Source of the DNA: Pseudomonadota bacterium
GTDB lineage: Bacteria; Myxococcota; Myxococcia; Myxococcales; Anaeromyxobacteraceae
NCBI GenBank assembly: GCA_023428085.1
Contig: JAEYZK010000403.1
Coordinates: 1 to 17,045, forward strand
DNA: 17,045 nt
Reading direction: 5' to 3'
Position numbers and translations under genes: made by a program. Numbering within the stretch: position 1 is the first letter of the stretch; each line of letters opens with the position of its first letter. The notes beneath the pieces are model-generated. The model was not told the origin of the DNA. It ran no database searches and was given only the letters and a program-made list of their open reading frames with translations. Positions 14,599-17,045 of this stretch are shown piece after piece.

Positions 14599-14693
14599 GG
14601 GTGATCCCGCGCGGGCATCCAACCAGCGAACCGCGGAAAGTTCCAGCACCCGTGCAGGTCAACGGACGCTTTCGGGAACGCGCCGGCCGGTTG

Positions 14694-14708
14694 TTGTGGC
14701 ATTCGCAA
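14694..14708. promoter_or_regulatory. Dyad operator candidate between lrp-type gene and nrfH
   Basis: TTGTGGCATTCGCAA is an imperfect inverted repeat (TTGYG-N5-CRCAA) about 100 bp upstream of the nrfH start. It resembles a CRP/FNR-superfamily half-site pair but has 5-bp rather than 4-bp spacing and lacks the central A/T of the FNR motif. It is the only clear dyad in the nrfH upstream region; no sigma54 element was found there. Confidence 0.3.
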
Positions 14709-14739
14709 CGAGCGCGGGAGCCCTCAGCCGTCTTGCTTC

Positions 14740-15219
14740 TCAGGGGCCCGTGGGGATCGACGTCCGCTCCACCACCTGGCGGAGCACGAAGCTCGAGTGC
14801 ACGCCGGTCACGCCCTCGATCCGCGTGATCTTGTTGAGGAGCAGGTTCTGGTAGCCGTCCATGTCGCGGACGACGACCTTGAGCAGGTAGTCCGCGTCCT
14901 CGCCCGCGATGAGCAGGCACTCGAGCACCTCCGGCAGCACCTTCACCTTGGCCTCGAAGTTGGCGAACCGCTCCGGCGTGTGCCGGTCGAGCGCGATGTG
15001 CACGAGCGCCAGGAGCGAGAACCCCAGCTTCCGCGCGTCCACGATGGCGCGGTACCCGGTGATGAGCCCGCGCTGCTCGAGCGCGCGCACGCGCCGGAGG
15101 CAGGGGGACGGCGAGAGGCCGATCCGGTCGGCCAGCTCCTGGTTCGCGAGCCGTCCGTCGCGCTGGAGGTGCTCGAGGATGAGCCGGTCGAAGCGGTCGA
15201 GGGCGGCGGGTGTAGGCAT
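14740..15219 (-). CDS. Lrp/AsnC-family transcriptional regulator
   Basis: A 159-residue regulator. The N-terminal AsnC-type helix-turn-helix (about 5-65) contains L-D-R-F-D-R-L-I-L-E-H-L-Q-R-D-G-R and L-A-D-R-I-G-L-S-P-S-P-C-L-R-R-V, followed by the RAM ligand-binding domain with A-G-E-D-A-D-Y-L-L-K-V-V-V-R-D and I-E-G-V-T-G-V-H-S-S-F-V-L. Such proteins form octamers and respond to amino acids, often leucine. It is divergent from leuA with a 139-bp shared upstream region, so regulation of leuA and itself is likely by inference. A weak GGGGA precedes the ATG. It could conceivably also affect nrfH, which lies downstream on the same strand with a 141-bp gap. Confidence 0.93.
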   Translation of the reverse strand: MPTPAALDRFDRLILEHLQRDGRLANQELADRIGLSPSPCLRRVRALEQRGLITGYRAIVDARKLGFSLLALVHIALDRHTPERFANFEAKVKVLPEVLECLLIAGEDADYLLKVVVRDMDGYQNLLLNKITRIEGVTGVHSSFVLRQVVERTSIPTGP

Positions 15220-15240
15220 CGTCTGTCCCCGTGATGGATG

Positions 15241-15281
15241 ATGTAGACATGTTCTGCCTCAGAATGGATGCATGGCGCCAT
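15241..15281. promoter_or_regulatory. Palindromes in the lrp-leuA divergent region
   Basis: ATGTAGACAT (15241-15250, ATGT-N2-ACAT) and ATGGCGCCAT (15272-15281, perfect 10-bp palindrome) are spaced about 31 bp, or three helical turns, apart in the least GC-rich part of the region. Lrp-type octamers bind several phased sites, so these are reasonable operator candidates for the adjacent regulator. Confidence 0.35.
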
Positions 15282-15358
15282 CTTATTGCGCGCCGCACCC
15301 TGCCGGGCCGGATCTTCGCAAGCACCTGCTCCCTCCCCCGCCCTACCTTCTCGCAACC

Positions 15359-17045
15359 ATGATCGAGCACCCCTCCAGCAAGTACGCCCCGTTCCGCCCC
15401 GTGGACCTGCCCGACCGTCGCTGGCCCGGCAACGTCCTCACCCAGGCTCCCACCTGGATGAGCACCGACCTCCGCGACGGGAACCAGGCGCTCTTCGAGC
15501 CGATGAGCGTGGAGAAGAAGCTCCGCCTCTTCCAGACGCTCTGCGCGATCGGCTTCAAGGAGATCGAGGTCGCGTTCCCGTCCGCCTCGCAGACCGACTT
15601 CGACTTCGTCCGGCTGCTCATCGAGGGCGGCCACGTCCCGGACGACGTCACGCTGGTCGTCCTGACCCAGGCCCGCGAGCACCTCGTCCGCCGGACGATG
15701 GAGTCGCTCCGCGGCGCGAAGCGGGCGATCGTCCACTTCTACGTCGCCACCGCGCCCGTGTTCCGCGAGGTCGTCTTCCGGATGACCCGGCCGGACGTGG
15801 TGAAGATGGCGGTGGACTCGGTCCGCCTGATCCGCGCGCTCGCGGCGGACCTGCCCGGGACGGACGTACGCCTCGAGTACAGCCCGGAGGTGTTCGTCTC
15901 GACCGAGCTCGAGTTCGCGAAGGAGATCTGCGACGCGGTGGTCGAGGCCGCCGGCGCCACCGCGGACCGCAGGATCATCCTGAACCTGCCCGCGACCGTC
16001 GAGGTCGCGACGCCGAACGTGTACGCGGACCAGATCGAGTGGATGCACCGGAACCTCGCCCGCCGCGACGCGGTCATCCTGAGCGTGCACCCGCACAACG
16101 ACCGCGGCTCCGCGGTCGCCGCGGCCGAGCTGGCCATGATGGCCGGCGCCGAGCGGGTCGAGGGCTGCCTGTTCGGGAACGGCGAGCGGACGGGCAACGT
16201 GGACCTGATCACGCTGGCGCTGAACCTCTACACCCAGGGCGTCGCCCCCGGGCTCGACCTCTCCGACATCAACCAGGTCGCCCGCGTGGTGGAGGACTGC
16301 ACGCAGCTGCCGATCCACCCCCGCCACCCCTACGCCGGCGATCTGGTGTTCACGGCCTTCTCCGGCTCGCACCAGGACGCGATCAAGAAGGGCTTCGCCG
16401 CGGCCGCCGCGGCGAACGGCGGGACGTGGCGGATCCCGTACCTGCCGATCGACCCCAAGGACGTGGGCCGCACCTACGACTCGATCATCCGGATCAACGG
16501 ACAGTCCGGCAAGGGCGGCATCGCCTACATCCTGGAGACCGTGCACGGCCTGGCGCTGCCCCTGCGCCTGCAGGTCGAGCTGTCCAGCGCCGTCCAGCGC
16601 CACGCGGACGCGACCGGCGGCGAGATCACGCCCGACGAGCTGTGGCGCATCTTCTCGCGGGAGTACCTCGAGCAGGCGGAGCCGATCGCCTACCTCGGCC
16701 ACGAGATCCTGGACGGCGGCCGCGGCGTCCAGGTCACGGTCGAGCTGCACGGACGCCCGGCGGTGCTGGTCGGCCACGGGAACGGACCGATCGACGCGCT
16801 CGTCCACGCGCTCAAGATCCCCGTCCGCCTCCAGTCGTACGAGGAGCGATCCACCGGCGTGGGCGCCGACTCGAAGGCCGCCGCGATGGTGGAGCTGGCC
16901 GTGGACGGCGCCGGGCCGCGCTTCGGCGTCGGCGTCCACGAGAACATCGTCACCGCGTCGGTGCTGGCGGTCCTCTCCGCCGTGAACCGCGGGCTCCAGA
17001 CGCTCGACGCCGCCGCGCGGCGCCGCGCGCTGGCGGCGCTCGAGG
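15359..17045 (+). CDS. leuA: 2-isopropylmalate synthase, long form, cut by the window edge
   Basis: First committed step of leucine synthesis: condensation of acetyl-CoA with 2-ketoisovalerate. The 562 complete codons seen are probably nearly the whole gene, since no stop is reached before the edge. The N-terminus (K-Y-A-P-F-R-P-V-D-L-P-D-R-R-W-P) and size are those of the yeast/actinobacterial class. Catalytic features include D37-L-R39-D40-G-N-Q, the metal-binding S-V-H-P-H-N-D-R-G, and G-N-G-E-R-T-G-N. The C-terminal part (from about residue 440) is the leucine-sensing LeuA dimerisation domain, ending near N-I-V-T-A-S-V-L-A-V-L-S-A-V-N-R. No clear ribosome site precedes the ATG; the leader is pyrimidine-rich. 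No leader peptide with Leu codons was seen. Divergent from the Lrp-type regulator. Confidence 0.94.
   Translation, partial: MIEHPSSKYAPFRPVDLPDRRWPGNVLTQAPTWMSTDLRDGNQALFEPMSVEKKLRLFQTLCAIGFKEIEVAFPSASQTDFDFVRLLIEGGHVPDDVTLVVLTQAREHLVRRTMESLRGAKRAIVHFYVATAPVFREVVFRMTRPDVVKMAVDSVRLIRALAADLPGTDVRLEYSPEVFVSTELEFAKEICDAVVEAAGATADRRIILNLPATVEVATPNVYADQIEWMHRNLARRDAVILSVHPHNDRGSAVAAAELAMMAGAERVEGCLFGNGERTGNVDLITLALNLYTQGVAPGLDLSDINQVARVVEDCTQLPIHPRHPYAGDLVFTAFSGSHQDAIKKGFAAAAAANGGTWRIPYLPIDPKDVGRTYDSIIRINGQSGKGGIAYILETVHGLALPLRLQVELSSAVQRHADATGGEITPDELWRIFSREYLEQAEPIAYLGHEILDGGRGVQVTVELHGRPAVLVGHGNGPIDALVHALKIPVRLQSYEERSTGVGADSKAAAMVELAVDGAGPRFGVGVHENIVTASVLAVLSAVNRGLQTLDAAARRRALAALE

Noticed and set aside
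15220..15358. Leader-peptide attenuator before leuA
   Set aside because: No short ORF with a run of Leu codons and no terminator hairpin with a T-run is seen in the leader.
13937..16939. A 1000-codon minus-strand open frame antisense to leuA and across lrp and nrfHA
   Set aside because: Its protein is low-complexity Arg/Val/Asp-rich with no motifs, and it is antisense to well-conserved genes; a GC-rich shadow.

Overview
This is a roughly 72-75% GC window, densely coding on both strands. It looks like a chromosomal segment of a Myxococcota / 'deltaproteobacterial' bacterium, most likely Anaeromyxobacter or a close relative. That assignment is an inference from base composition, a cytochrome-rich anaerobic gene content (NrfHA, a haem-containing sensor kinase) and sigma54 regulation; no marker gene such as rRNA is present. 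I saw no CRISPR array, tRNA, rRNA, insertion sequence or prophage gene.

Region 1 (1-4560, leftward) is a regulatory and respiratory block. At the edge is the start of a Tat-exported protein, preceded by a 25-residue hydrophobic peptide and an 81-residue Cys-rich protein whose stop and start codons overlap. Directly upstream of this small operon lies a good -24/-12 sigma54 promoter (441-455). The next genes, in the same direction, are a haem-binding sensor histidine kinase, an archaemetzincin-type zinc protease and an NtrC-type sigma54 activator (order of transcription kinase, protease, activator). The kinase is preceded by a near-perfect FNR-type box (4434-4447). A simple model is: anoxia, then an FNR-like protein, then expression of the haem sensor and activator, then sigma54 activation of the Tat-protein operon.

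Region 2 (4560-7423): purU (formyl-THF deformylase), whose ACT domain carries a ~36-residue low-complexity insertion containing a GC hairpin that recurs just after the gene; a TerC-family membrane protein; a CsbD-like stress protein; and a small four-Cys protein.

Region 3 (7424-12373): an ordinary aldo/keto reductase convergent with a second aldo/keto reductase that has lost the catalytic tetrad; phosphoglucomutase (pgm); a divergent exported phosphodiester-glycosidase-family protein; and a small PRC-barrel-like protein.

Region 4 (12393-14598, leftward): nrfH-nrfA, the membrane-bound ammonifying nitrite reductase, with CXXCH rather than CXXCK at haem 1.

Region 5 (14740-end): an Lrp/AsnC regulator divergent from leuA (2-isopropylmalate synthase of the long yeast/actinobacterial type), which runs off the right edge within its last codons.
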